This document shows positions 1 to 6,953 of a stretch of 14,878 bases of DNA, in pieces. The DNA is from Erysipelotrichaceae bacterium (lineage in GTDB: Bacteria; Bacillota_I; Bacilli_A; Erysipelotrichales; Erysipelotrichaceae), in NCBI GenBank assembly GCA_003446295.1, contig DMBB01000357.1, positions 1-14,878 on the forward strand. The letters are read 5' to 3'. A program made the position numbers and the translations under genes. Numbering within the stretch: position 1 is the first letter of the stretch; each line of letters opens with the position of its first letter. The notes beneath the pieces were generated by a model. That model was not told where the DNA came from. It made no database searches and saw only the letters and a list, made by a program, of their open reading frames with translations.

Positions 1-78
1 ATTGCACGCAATGCAAGTTATCTGTCGATGAAGCAGGAAAAGAAATTATGCGGGGATGTGTTGGATCACAGCCTGTGA
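1..78 (+). CDS. Possible C-terminal tail of an upstream gene
   Basis: The first frame is open from the window edge to a TGA at 76-78 and would encode 25 residues. Frame 3 is also open from the edge, to a TGA at 163-165, and its translation contains a CxxC-like start. I cannot tell which frame, if either, is coding, and neither tail matches a family I recognise. The choice matters because the thrS promoter and T-box leader begin between about 123 and 160, so the longer frame would run into the leader. This favours the shorter tail. Confidence is low. Confidence 0.2.
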   Translation: MARNASYLSMKQEKKLCGDVLDHSL

Positions 79-119
79 AAGAGGTTTTCCGCAAATATTT
101 CTTGCATACATCCTCTTTC
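77..119 (+). terminator. Weak hairpin after the possible upstream tail
   Basis: GAAAGAGG (77-84) can pair with CCTCTTTC (112-119), an 8 bp perfect stem that begins at the TGA of the frame-1 tail. The 27-base loop is long and the T-rich stretch downstream is broken, so this is a poor intrinsic terminator. It could end the upstream transcript or be chance. Confidence 0.2.
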
Positions 120-122
120 TCA

Positions 123-151
123 TTGCTTTTACGGTTTGTTTGCGTTAAGAT
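123..151 (+). promoter_or_regulatory. Probable promoter of the thrS T-box transcript
   Basis: TTGCTT at 123-128 and TAAGAT at 146-151 are separated by exactly 17 bases, as expected for a SigA-type promoter. Both boxes are imperfect. Transcription would begin near 158, just ahead of the structured T-box leader, which is the right place. The position and spacing are seen directly; promoter activity is inferred. Confidence 0.45.
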
Positions 152-157
152 TCATAC

Positions 158-359
158 AAAGCTTTGATCAGGACACGTTTCCCTGATTGTTTCTGCCCAG
201 AGAACAGACGGCCGGTGCGAGTCTGTCAGAACGTTTCGGAAATACTACCTGTGAGCCGCACCCGAAAGGGAAAGCCGTAATCCGCGTTAAGGAACAGAGG
301 CAGCGTATGCTGTGAATAAAGGTGGTACCACGGTCTTCGTCCTTTGGCGGGACTTTTTT
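158..359 (+). promoter_or_regulatory. T-box riboswitch, threonine type, upstream of thrS
   Basis: This untranslated leader binds uncharged tRNA-Thr and lets transcription continue into thrS when threonyl-tRNA is scarce. The T-box core, GGTGGTACCACGG, lies at 321-333 and includes the TGGT (323-326) that pairs with the free tRNA acceptor end. A small hairpin CAGC-GTAT-GCTG (301-312) sits just before it, as Stem III does in T-boxes. Upstream, CAGAC (205-209) pairs with GTCTG (221-225) around a loop containing GGTG, resembling the distal part of Stem I. The specifier region has ACT (244-246) followed by ACC (247-249), both threonine codons, which agrees with the thrS gene downstream. I have not folded the leader, so the Stem I boundaries and the 5' end are approximate. 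Confidence 0.93.
339..359 (+). terminator. T-box terminator of thrS leader
   Basis: GTCC (339-342) pairs with GGAC (350-353) and is followed by six T residues (354-359). The stem is short for an intrinsic terminator, but it sits directly after the T-box core, where the regulated terminator belongs. It competes with the antiterminator that uncharged tRNA-Thr stabilises. Confidence 0.7.
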
Positions 360-384
360 CTTTATACTAGGGAGGAATGGAAAT

Positions 385-2139
385 ATGAGAGACTTTTTAA
401 ACGAAGAAGAACTGCACATGTTGAATCACTCCTGCGCCCATGTCATGGCTCAGGCAGTGAAGCATCTCTGGCCGCAGGCTAAGTTCTGGGTCGGACCGGT
501 CGTCGAAGAGGGATTCTATTATGATATGGATCTCGGCGATGTAACCCTGAATGATGCTGATCTTGAAAAGATCGAAAAAGAAATGAAGAAGGTCTGCAAA
601 GACGGCAAGAAGATCGTCAGACACGAAATTTCAAAAGAAGAAGCGCTTGCACAGTTTGCGGATGACCCTTACAAAGTTGACCTGATCAACCGTATGGAAG
701 ACGGCGTGCAGATCTCCATGTACACACAGGGTGATTTCACGGATCTTTGCCGCGGACCTCACGTAGATAATACAAAGCTCTGCAGAAACTTTAAGCTGAT
801 CAAGCATTCCGGTGCTTACTGGAAGGGTGACAAAAACAACAAGGTTCTGCAGCGTGTATACGGTGTATGCTTCCCGACAGCTGAAGAACTGGAAGAATAT
901 CTCCAGTTCCTTGAAGACGCAAAACAGAGAGACCACAGAAAGCTCGGCAAAGAACTGCAGATGTTTATGTTCTCCGATACAGTCGGCAGCGGACTTCCGA
1001 TGTGGCTGCCCAACGGCTTCACTGTCAGACGCCTGCTCTCCGATTACATCATGGACAAAGAACTGCAGCAGGGATATGTGCATGTCATGACACCGTCAGT
1101 CGTATCCACAAAGCTCTATAAGATCTCCGGACACCTTGCACATTACAAGGATGATATGTTCCCGATCATGGAACGCGACAATGAAGAATTCTGCCTGCGT
1201 CCTATGAACTGCCCTGAACATATGATCATGTACAGAAGCAAACTTCATTCCTACCGTGATCTGCCGGTACGCATTGCCGAGATCGCAAATGACTTCCGCT
1301 TCGAAGCAAGCGGCGCCCTGACAGGTATCGAGCGTTCCCGCGCATTTACGCAGAATGACTCCCATATCTTCTGCCGTCCCGACCAGATCGCAGATGAGAT
1401 CAAGAATGTCACAAAGCTGATCCTTGATGTATATCATGACTTCGGCTTCGGTGAATACCAGTTCCGTCTCTCACTGAGAGATCCCGAAAACACAGAAAAG
1501 TATTTCGGAAACGATGAACTGTGGGAAAAGAGTGAAGCACAGCTCAGAGAAGTCCTGAAGGAAATGGGTGTTCCGTTCTATGAAGCACTCGGTGAAGCCG
1601 CATTCTACGGACCGAAGATCGACGTGCAGGTCAAGAGCGCGATCGGACATGACGTTACGCTGTCCACGATCCAGCTTGACTACCAGCTGCCTGAAAGATT
1701 TGAACTGGAATATGTCGACAGTGACGGACAGAAGAAGCGTCCCGTTGTTATCCACAGAGCGATCCTCGGATCCATTGACCGTTTCGTTGCCTTCCTGCTG
1801 GAAGAAACAAAGGGCATCTTCCCGACATGGCTCGCTCCGACACAGGTCCATCTGATCCCTGTCAGCATTGAAGCACATGACGACTATGCACAGAAAGTCG
1901 CACTGGACCTCAGAAAAGCAGGATTCCGTGTGCACAATGACAACAGAAACGAAAAACTCGGCTACCGTATCAGAGAAGCACAGACAAACAAGATCCCGTA
2001 TTCCCTGGTGCTCGGTGACAAAGAAAAGGAAAACAACACTGTCACTTACCGCAAATACGGAGAAAAAGAACAGATCACGGTAACAGAAGACGAATTCATC
2101 GCACTCCTGAAAGGAATCTGTGAAAATCATTCACTGTAA
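385..2139 (+). CDS. thrS: Threonine--tRNA ligase (TGS-less form)
   Basis: This cytoplasmic class II synthetase charges tRNA-Thr with threonine. The start is the ATG at 385, 9 bases after GGAGG (371-375); the frame stays open upstream, but only through the T-box. The product is 584 residues. It begins almost directly in the editing domain: the HxxxH pair is H15/H19 and the CxxxH pair is C122/H126, the site that clears mischarged serine. The catalytic domain follows, with the zinc ligands C276 (MNCPEH), H327 (QNDSH) and H457 (VVIHRAILGS), then a C-terminal anticodon-binding domain from about residue 483. Typical bacterial ThrRS is about 640 residues; the missing part is the N-terminal TGS domain of about 60 residues. 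Expression is controlled by the upstream T-box. No terminator is evident after the stop, and comN follows behind its own promoter. Confidence 0.97.
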   Translation: MRDFLNEEELHMLNHSCAHVMAQAVKHLWPQAKFWVGPVVEEGFYYDMDLGDVTLNDADLEKIEKEMKKVCKDGKKIVRHEISKEEALAQFADDPYKVDLINRMEDGVQISMYTQGDFTDLCRGPHVDNTKLCRNFKLIKHSGAYWKGDKNNKVLQRVYGVCFPTAEELEEYLQFLEDAKQRDHRKLGKELQMFMFSDTVGSGLPMWLPNGFTVRRLLSDYIMDKELQQGYVHVMTPSVVSTKLYKISGHLAHYKDDMFPIMERDNEEFCLRPMNCPEHMIMYRSKLHSYRDLPVRIAEIANDFRFEASGALTGIERSRAFTQNDSHIFCRPDQIADEIKNVTKLILDVYHDFGFGEYQFRLSLRDPENTEKYFGNDELWEKSEAQLREVLKEMGVPFYEALGEAAFYGPKIDVQVKSAIGHDVTLSTIQLDYQLPERFELEYVDSDGQKKRPVVIHRAILGSIDRFVAFLLEETKGIFPTWLAPTQVHLIPVSIEAHDDYAQKVALDLRKAGFRVHNDNRNEKLGYRIREAQTNKIPYSLVLGDKEKENNTVTYRKYGEKEQITVTEDEFIALLKGICENHSL

Positions 2140-2162
2140 TTGTGGAAAAGTGCTTCAGGAAT

Positions 2163-2194
2163 TTGTATTGGAAAAGCGATGATTCTGCTATAAT
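2163..2194 (+). promoter_or_regulatory. Extended -10 promoter ahead of comN-secDF
   Basis: A perfect TATAAT lies at 2189-2194 and is preceded by TGC (2186-2188), giving an extended -10 element (TGnTATAAT). The -35 is less clear: TTGTAT at 2163-2168 gives a 20-base spacer and TTGGAA at 2168-2173 gives 15. Extended -10 promoters tolerate a weak -35. The start point would be near 2201, only about 17 bases before the comN ATG. This uncouples comN-secDF from the threonine T-box. Confidence 0.65.
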
Positions 2195-2217
2195 ATACAA
2201 GTTACCGGGAGAAAAAG

Positions 2218-2505
2218 ATGGGAAGCGAGCGTTTTAATGTGAATCACATTCAGGTGCAGATGGCAATGGTGATCAAACTGCAGTCCCTGCAGAGAGACGG
2301 TCTGCCTGCATTGACGTATCGCAATCTGGAAGAGTATATCTGCAGAAATCTCTGGGCTGATAAAACGCCTAGATCTCTGCATGTTGCCGTGAACGATGTC
2401 CTGTCTGTCAAAGCGGAGGATATCGTCCGTTTCCTGGCTAAGGAAGCTGCGGCGGCTCGCGGCAGCAGTCTGGAAGAATTCTCAGACGTAATTGGAGGAA
2501 AGTAG
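2218..2505 (+). CDS. comN: ComN-like post-transcriptional regulator
   Basis: This small cytoplasmic protein has 95 residues and no signal peptide or membrane segment. It resembles the ComN (YrzD) family, which in Bacillus subtilis regulates late competence messenger RNA after transcription and is encoded beside secDF. The supporting segment is residues 39-75: an aromatic/Leu-rich helix (EEYICRNLW), then TPRSLHVAVNDVLSVKAEDI, which has the family's basic-Pro-Arg and 'NDxLSVK' character. The start is ATG 2218, 6 bases after GGGAG (2207-2211). The stop lies 5 bases before secDF, and the secDF ribosome-binding site overlaps the end of this gene, so the two are probably translated together. Family assignment rests on the remembered motif plus gene order; the cellular role in this organism is unknown. 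Confidence 0.65.
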   Translation: MGSERFNVNHIQVQMAMVIKLQSLQRDGLPALTYRNLEEYICRNLWADKTPRSLHVAVNDVLSVKAEDIVRFLAKEAAAARGSSLEEFSDVIGGK

Positions 2506-2510
2506 TATCA

Positions 2511-4799
2511 ATGGAAACAAATAAGAAAAAGGGAGGGCTGACCGGCATTTACGCTGTGGCTGCGGTAATTGCGATTCTCATCGCATCCACATTCTCAATG
2601 ATCAGAAACAGCCTGAATCTCGGCCTTGACCTGCAGGGCGGATTCGAAATCTTGTATCAGGTTTCGCCGTTGAACGAAAATCAGGATCTGGATATGACTG
2701 CTGTCATCAACAGCATCCAGAAGAGAGTAGACGTTCTCGGCGTCAACGAACCGGAAATTACGGTTGAAGGTACTGACCGTGTCAGAGTACAGCTGGCCGG
2801 TGTTGCCGATCAGGAAACAGCACGTGAGATGCTCGGCACAACAGCTAACCTGACATTCCGTGATATCAATGACGAACTTCTGTCCGACTCATCGATCGTA
2901 CAGGAAGGCGGCGCTTCACTGGCTTACCAGGACGGCAGACCGATCGTATCCCTGAAGATCGCTGATGCGTCAAAGTTCGGCGAGATCACATCAAAAGTCT
3001 CTTCCATGACAAACGGTGAAAACATCATGATCATCTGGCTTGACTGGGAAGAAGGCGACACATACAAAGCAGAACTTCAGAAGTCGATCCAGGGTGAAGA
3101 ACCCAAGTACATCAGTGCCGCAAGCGTCAGAAACGAGATCAGCGGCGACTGCATCATTCAGGGCAACTTCACGGAAGCAGAAGCCAGAACACTGGCAAAC
3201 CTGATCAATTCAGGCTCTCTGCCCGTAAAGATGACTGAGATCAGCTCCAACGTTGTCTCCGCTCAGTACGGCAGCGACGCACTGCGCACGACCGCACTGG
3301 CAGGTCTGCTCGGTGTCCTTGCAGTTATCTGCTTTATGATCTATCAGTACAGGGTACCCGGAATCATCGCCGGAATCATGCTGCTGGCATATATCTGGGC
3401 AATCTTCGGAACATACGCTCTGATGGGTGCTGTATTCACACTGCCCGGCATCGGCGCTCTCGTGCTTGGTGTCGGTATGACAGTTGACGCAAACATCATC
3501 ACCTATGAACGCATCCGTCAGGAACTTTATAAAGGCAGATCCGTACGTTCCGCAGCAGCGGAAGGTCAGAAGCTGTCCTTCACATCCATCCTTGATGCAC
3601 AGCTGACAACATTGATCGCCGGACTGATCATGTACTGGTTCGGAAACGGCGTTGTAAAAGGCTTTGCAACAATGCTGGTCATCACTGTCATCATGACGCT
3701 GGTCGTCAACGTAGCACTGTCCAGATGGCTGCTGAATATGTTCATCAATTCCGGCGTGGCTGACAACAAACCGACATGGTTCGGCGTCAAACCGGAACAG
3801 ATCCCGAATCTCGCAAAAGGCGAAGAGCAGTTCTATTACGGCTTCAAGAGACAGGATTTCCTCGGCAAATCCAAGTATCTGATCCGTACATCACTGATTA
3901 TCTTCGTAGCAGCTGTCGCATTGTCTATCTTCAACGCTGCCAGCGGCAAAGGCCTGATGAACCTCGGCATTGACTTCGCTTCAGGTACCAAACTGACAGT
4001 GACCAGCGAAAATGCGATCACAGTCGATGAAGTCCGCACTGAAATGGAAGCGATGGGCTATAACTCATTCACATATCAGTCTGCAGGCGATACATCAGTT
4101 TATGCGACAACAAAAGAATCACTGACAACAGATCAGCTGAGCGAGATCAAAGATACATTCATTGAGCTCTACGGCCAGGAACCCGGCGACAACGTTGTTA
4201 CACCGGTCGTAGGCAAGGAACTTGTTCAGAATGCGATCATCCTGACACTGGTTGCCTGGATCGCAATGCTTGCATACATCGCATTCCGCTACGAATGGGA
4301 TTACGCACTCGGATGCCTGATCGCTCTGGTACATGACGTATTCATGGTCCTGAGTGTATTCGCAATCCTGCGTCTGGAAGTCAACACCGAACTGATCTCA
4401 GTCCTGCTGACGATCATCGGTTACTCGATCAACAACTCGATCGTTGTATTCGACAGAGTCCGTTCAACAGTGAAAGATTCTGATCACCTCAGCGAAAAGA
4501 AGTACAGCGACATTGTCAACGAAGCGCTCAACAGCACATTCAGAATGTCGATCTTCTCATCCATCTCAACATTGCTGCCGGTCATCTTCCTGCTTGTACT
4601 GGGAAGCAGATCGATCTTCACATTCAACTTTGCAATGCTGGTCGGTATGATCGCAGGTACGTTCTCCTCACTGTTTGTCGCTCCGGCTGTATGGTGGTAC
4701 ATCCGTACGCACTACACGCCGAAAGCTAAGGCTAAGCCCAAGAAAAAGGCTGAAAAAGAACAGCTTGACGAGTATACGTTCAAAGGAATCAACGCTTAA
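2511..4799 (+). CDS. secDF: Fused protein translocase subunit SecDF
   Basis: SecDF is a membrane protein that helps the SecYEG channel pull exported proteins outward, normally driven by the proton-motive force. The 762-residue product fuses SecD (1 to about 445) and SecF. Hydrophobic segments fit 12 membrane helices: one near 12-31, five between about 258 and 405, one near 458-476 and five between 573 and 728. SecD motifs are LGLDLQGG (37-44) and GMTVDANI (322-329). SecF motifs are GIDFASG (486-492) and GYSINNSIVVFDR (637-649). A Lys-rich cytoplasmic tail spans 738-750. The SecD aspartate is present (D326). The SecF aspartate, expected in 'N-D-S/T', is N642, and the arginine expected in the next helix is M679, with an Arg one residue earlier (R678). 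The start ATG 2511 has GGAGG at 2494-2498, a longish spacing of 12 bases. Confidence 0.95.
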   Translation: METNKKKGGLTGIYAVAAVIAILIASTFSMIRNSLNLGLDLQGGFEILYQVSPLNENQDLDMTAVINSIQKRVDVLGVNEPEITVEGTDRVRVQLAGVADQETAREMLGTTANLTFRDINDELLSDSSIVQEGGASLAYQDGRPIVSLKIADASKFGEITSKVSSMTNGENIMIIWLDWEEGDTYKAELQKSIQGEEPKYISAASVRNEISGDCIIQGNFTEAEARTLANLINSGSLPVKMTEISSNVVSAQYGSDALRTTALAGLLGVLAVICFMIYQYRVPGIIAGIMLLAYIWAIFGTYALMGAVFTLPGIGALVLGVGMTVDANIITYERIRQELYKGRSVRSAAAEGQKLSFTSILDAQLTTLIAGLIMYWFGNGVVKGFATMLVITVIMTLVVNVALSRWLLNMFINSGVADNKPTWFGVKPEQIPNLAKGEEQFYYGFKRQDFLGKSKYLIRTSLIIFVAAVALSIFNAASGKGLMNLGIDFASGTKLTVTSENAITVDEVRTEMEAMGYNSFTYQSAGDTSVYATTKESLTTDQLSEIKDTFIELYGQEPGDNVVTPVVGKELVQNAIILTLVAWIAMLAYIAFRYEWDYALGCLIALVHDVFMVLSVFAILRLEVNTELISVLLTIIGYSINNSIVVFDRVRSTVKDSDHLSEKKYSDIVNEALNSTFRMSIFSSISTLLPVIFLLVLGSRSIFTFNFAMLVGMIAGTFSSLFVAPAVWWYIRTHYTPKAKAKPKKKAEKEQLDEYTFKGINA

Positions 4800-4804
4800 T
4801 ATTA

Positions 4805-4833
4805 AGAGCGGCCGGAAACGGCCGCTCATTGTT
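4805..4833 (+). terminator. Probable terminator after secDF
   Basis: GAGCGGCCG (4806-4814) pairs perfectly with CGGCCGCTC (4819-4827) around a GAAA tetraloop, an unusually stable 9 bp hairpin starting 6 bases after the secDF stop. The following ATTGTTT is only partly T-rich, so termination may be incomplete. The hairpin could also protect the 3' end of the secDF messenger while some transcripts continue into the HAD gene. Confidence 0.6.
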
Positions 4834-4847
4834 TAGAGGTATCTATT

Positions 4848-5516
4848 ATGACTGAGATCAAAGCTGTACTGTTTGACTGCGACGGACTGATGTTCGATAC
4901 GGAACGCATCTCACAGCAGATGTGGACCGATGAGGCAGAACAGTGCGGAGTAACGCTTCCGCCGGATTTCTTTGTCAGGATCACCGGAGGATCAAGTGAC
5001 GAAGACCGTGCATACATCCATTCAATTCCCGGATTCGACAAACTGTTCAGTGTCCGCTCACGCAGGCGCTTTGACAATGAATACTGGAAACAGTACGCGC
5101 CGGATGGCCTGAATAAACCCGGACTGACAGAACTGTTTGCCTGGCTGAATGAACATGGCTACAAGATCGCAATCTGTTCTTCCAGCAGAAGAACTTATGT
5201 TGAAACACTGATTTCAACGGTAACAGGCGGTCTGAAATATGACGAGATCATATGCGGCGATATGGTCACAAAAACCAAGCCGGATCCTGAGATATTCCTG
5301 ACGGCAGCCGGAAAGCTCGGAATCAGTCCCGAGCACTGTCTGGTGCTGGAAGACAGCAGACAGGGGATCTTTGCGGCTGATGCCGCAGGCATGCATTCCT
5401 GCTTCATTCAGGACACGATCATACCGGATGAAGCAATGCGTGCAAAAATACAGAATGAAAGGCATGACCTGAAAGAAGTGATCGATCTTCTGGAAGAGTG
5501 GAACAGACAGTGCTGA
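4848..5516 (+). CDS. HAD-superfamily phosphatase, beta-phosphoglucomutase-like
   Basis: This 222-residue cytoplasmic haloacid-dehalogenase-type hydrolase probably acts on a small phosphorylated metabolite. Motif I is LFDCDGLMFDT with the nucleophile D10 and acid/base D12. Motif II is CSSSRR near S111-S112, motif III is K144 in TKTKPDPEIF, and motif IV is LEDSRQG with E168/D169. An alpha-helical cap lies between motifs I and II (about 17-90), which places it in the subfamily that includes beta-phosphoglucomutase and many sugar-phosphate phosphatases. The substrate cannot be read from the sequence. The start ATG 4848 lies 8 bases after AGAGG (4835-4839). It follows the secDF hairpin by about 20 bases and is 51 bases upstream of murL. 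A link with the cell-wall genes is possible but unproven. Confidence 0.88.
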   Translation: MTEIKAVLFDCDGLMFDTERISQQMWTDEAEQCGVTLPPDFFVRITGGSSDEDRAYIHSIPGFDKLFSVRSRRRFDNEYWKQYAPDGLNKPGLTELFAWLNEHGYKIAICSSSRRTYVETLISTVTGGLKYDEIICGDMVTKTKPDPEIFLTAAGKLGISPEHCLVLEDSRQGIFAADAAGMHSCFIQDTIIPDEAMRAKIQNERHDLKEVIDLLEEWNRQC

Positions 5517-5567
5517 AATGCTGTATACTTTTGGTGACAGACAACATACATGAAAAGAGTGTGACAT

Positions 5568-6953
5568 ATGGACTACAACGACCTGAGACTCCAGCATCTG
5601 GTTTTCTATTATCATGATTATGAAATCATAGAAGAAGAACATGAGATACAGGTGAGATTTGATTTTGAGATCGGATCCCTGTCCCATTTCAATCCCTCGT
5701 TCCTGATCCAGAAGCCGGAAGGCACTGACGGTGCCGCGGAACTGGAGCTGTTCAGGGAAGCTGCTTTTTCGCTTGGTCTTGCAGAGCTCGTCAGCTATTG
5801 GAAACTGACATGCTCGCCTGTGGTGATCGTTGAAGCAGGTCATCTTGATGAAGCACAGATCAGATGGTGGAAAAAACTGTATTTCAACGGACTCCGTGAT
5901 TTTTTCCGGACCAACGGCATCACTGCGGATCCGGAAGGGTTTATGGACCTGAGATCGGCCGGCAGAAATATCGGAGGCAGACCCGACGCGCGCACATACC
6001 ACGGAAACCTGATCCCGGTCGGAGGCGGAAGGGATTCCTTTGTATCCCTGGAAGTCCTGTCTTCCATGAAACAGGAAAACCATGCCTTTGTCATCAATCA
6101 TGTCATGTCAGCCATACACAGCGCTGAAGCCGCCGGATACCGGGGCAGCAGGCTGATCGTTGCCGAACGGACACTCGATGCCAGAATGCTTGACTTCAAC
6201 AAGCAGGGCTATCTGAACGGAACGACACCCTTCAACGCGCTCACCGCATTCGCAGCCTATCTGACGGCTGTTGTCTACGGCAAGAAATATATCTGCCTTT
6301 CGATCGAAGCAGGCAGCGAAGAAGATGACGATGACGCACTGGGCCAGATGTATGCCAAAACCTTTGGTTTTGAGAAAGACTTCCACGCCTACACAGAGAC
6401 ATATCTGAGCCGCGATATCATGTGCTTCTCCTTGCTGAGACCGTTAAGCGAGCTTCAGATCACAGGGATCTTCTGCAATTACCGGCAGTACCACAGGGTG
6501 TTCCGTTCCTGCAACGTCGGCTCCAAGACCGAGACATGGTGCACGCACTGCGGCAGATGTCTGTATGTTGGAGTCATGCTGTCGGCATTCCTGGACGATG
6601 CACAGCTGAACGCGGTCTTCGGAAGGGATATGCTGAATGATCCCGGAATGCTGGATCTTTTTGAACAGCTGACAGGCATGAACGAACCCGTTACGCAAGC
6701 CTCTGCAGGTACTTCGAGAGAAGAGATCAACACTGCTGTATGCATGTCCGTAAAGGCTCATCTGAAGGCAGGAAAGGAGCTTCCGCTGCTGTACCGCCAA
6801 TATGCTTCGACACCGAATTATGAATACTACCGTGACCGTACCGGGCTCCTGAATGCATGGAATGATGACAACCTCGTGCCGGAAGAATACCGGAAACTGG
6901 TCAGAGAAAAACTGGAGGAGATCCATTATGAATCTGAAAACATGGACAGATGA
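5568..6953 (+). CDS. murL: UDP-MurNAc-L-Ala-L-Glu epimerase MurL (predicted)
   Basis: MurL, first characterised in Xanthomonas, uses ATP to invert the terminal L-Glu of UDP-MurNAc-L-Ala-L-Glu to D-Glu, giving the normal peptidoglycan intermediate. The 461-residue product is cytoplasmic, with no membrane segment. It carries a PP-loop-like nucleotide motif, PVGGGRDSFVSLE (150-162), with Arg where I would expect Lys in GGGKDS. A Cys cluster follows: C315, then CTHCGRC (C325, C328, C331). The strongest support is the next gene, a MurD-type ligase of the MurD2 kind, which overlaps it by 26 bases; this pair defines the pathway. The ATG at 5568 has only a weak AAAGAG (5554-5559) ahead of it. A TATACT at 5524-5529 could be a -10 box, but no good -35 is seen. 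The assignment combines motif memory with context; an uncharacterised PP-loop enzyme is the alternative. Confidence 0.75.
   Translation: MDYNDLRLQHLVFYYHDYEIIEEEHEIQVRFDFEIGSLSHFNPSFLIQKPEGTDGAAELELFREAAFSLGLAELVSYWKLTCSPVVIVEAGHLDEAQIRWWKKLYFNGLRDFFRTNGITADPEGFMDLRSAGRNIGGRPDARTYHGNLIPVGGGRDSFVSLEVLSSMKQENHAFVINHVMSAIHSAEAAGYRGSRLIVAERTLDARMLDFNKQGYLNGTTPFNALTAFAAYLTAVVYGKKYICLSIEAGSEEDDDDALGQMYAKTFGFEKDFHAYTETYLSRDIMCFSLLRPLSELQITGIFCNYRQYHRVFRSCNVGSKTETWCTHCGRCLYVGVMLSAFLDDAQLNAVFGRDMLNDPGMLDLFEQLTGMNEPVTQASAGTSREEINTAVCMSVKAHLKAGKELPLLYRQYASTPNYEYYRDRTGLLNAWNDDNLVPEEYRKLVREKLEEIHYESENMDR

Noticed and set aside
322..384. N-terminal extension of thrS from a GTG at 322
   Set aside because: The extension is the translation of the T-box core and terminator. 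The ATG at 385 has a proper GGAGG site. The hisS frame shows the same artefact from 12889, and both extensions begin Met-Val-Pro-Arg because the T-box core is conserved.
4805..4833. The GC-rich palindrome after secDF as an operator or attachment site
   Set aside because: The GAAA tetraloop and the place just after a stop codon fit an RNA hairpin or terminator better than a DNA-binding palindrome.
5214..6101. Minus-strand open frame (295 codons) spanning the HAD/murL junction
   Set aside because: It covers the ends of two real genes on the opposite strand and has no family resemblance. It is most simply a shadow of biased codon use.
6853..6927. N-terminal extension of murD2 starting at 6853
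   Set aside because: The extra 25 residues lie in murL coding sequence in another frame, lack a ribosome-binding site and precede the normal start of the Rossmann region. ATG 6928 has GGAGGA at the right distance.
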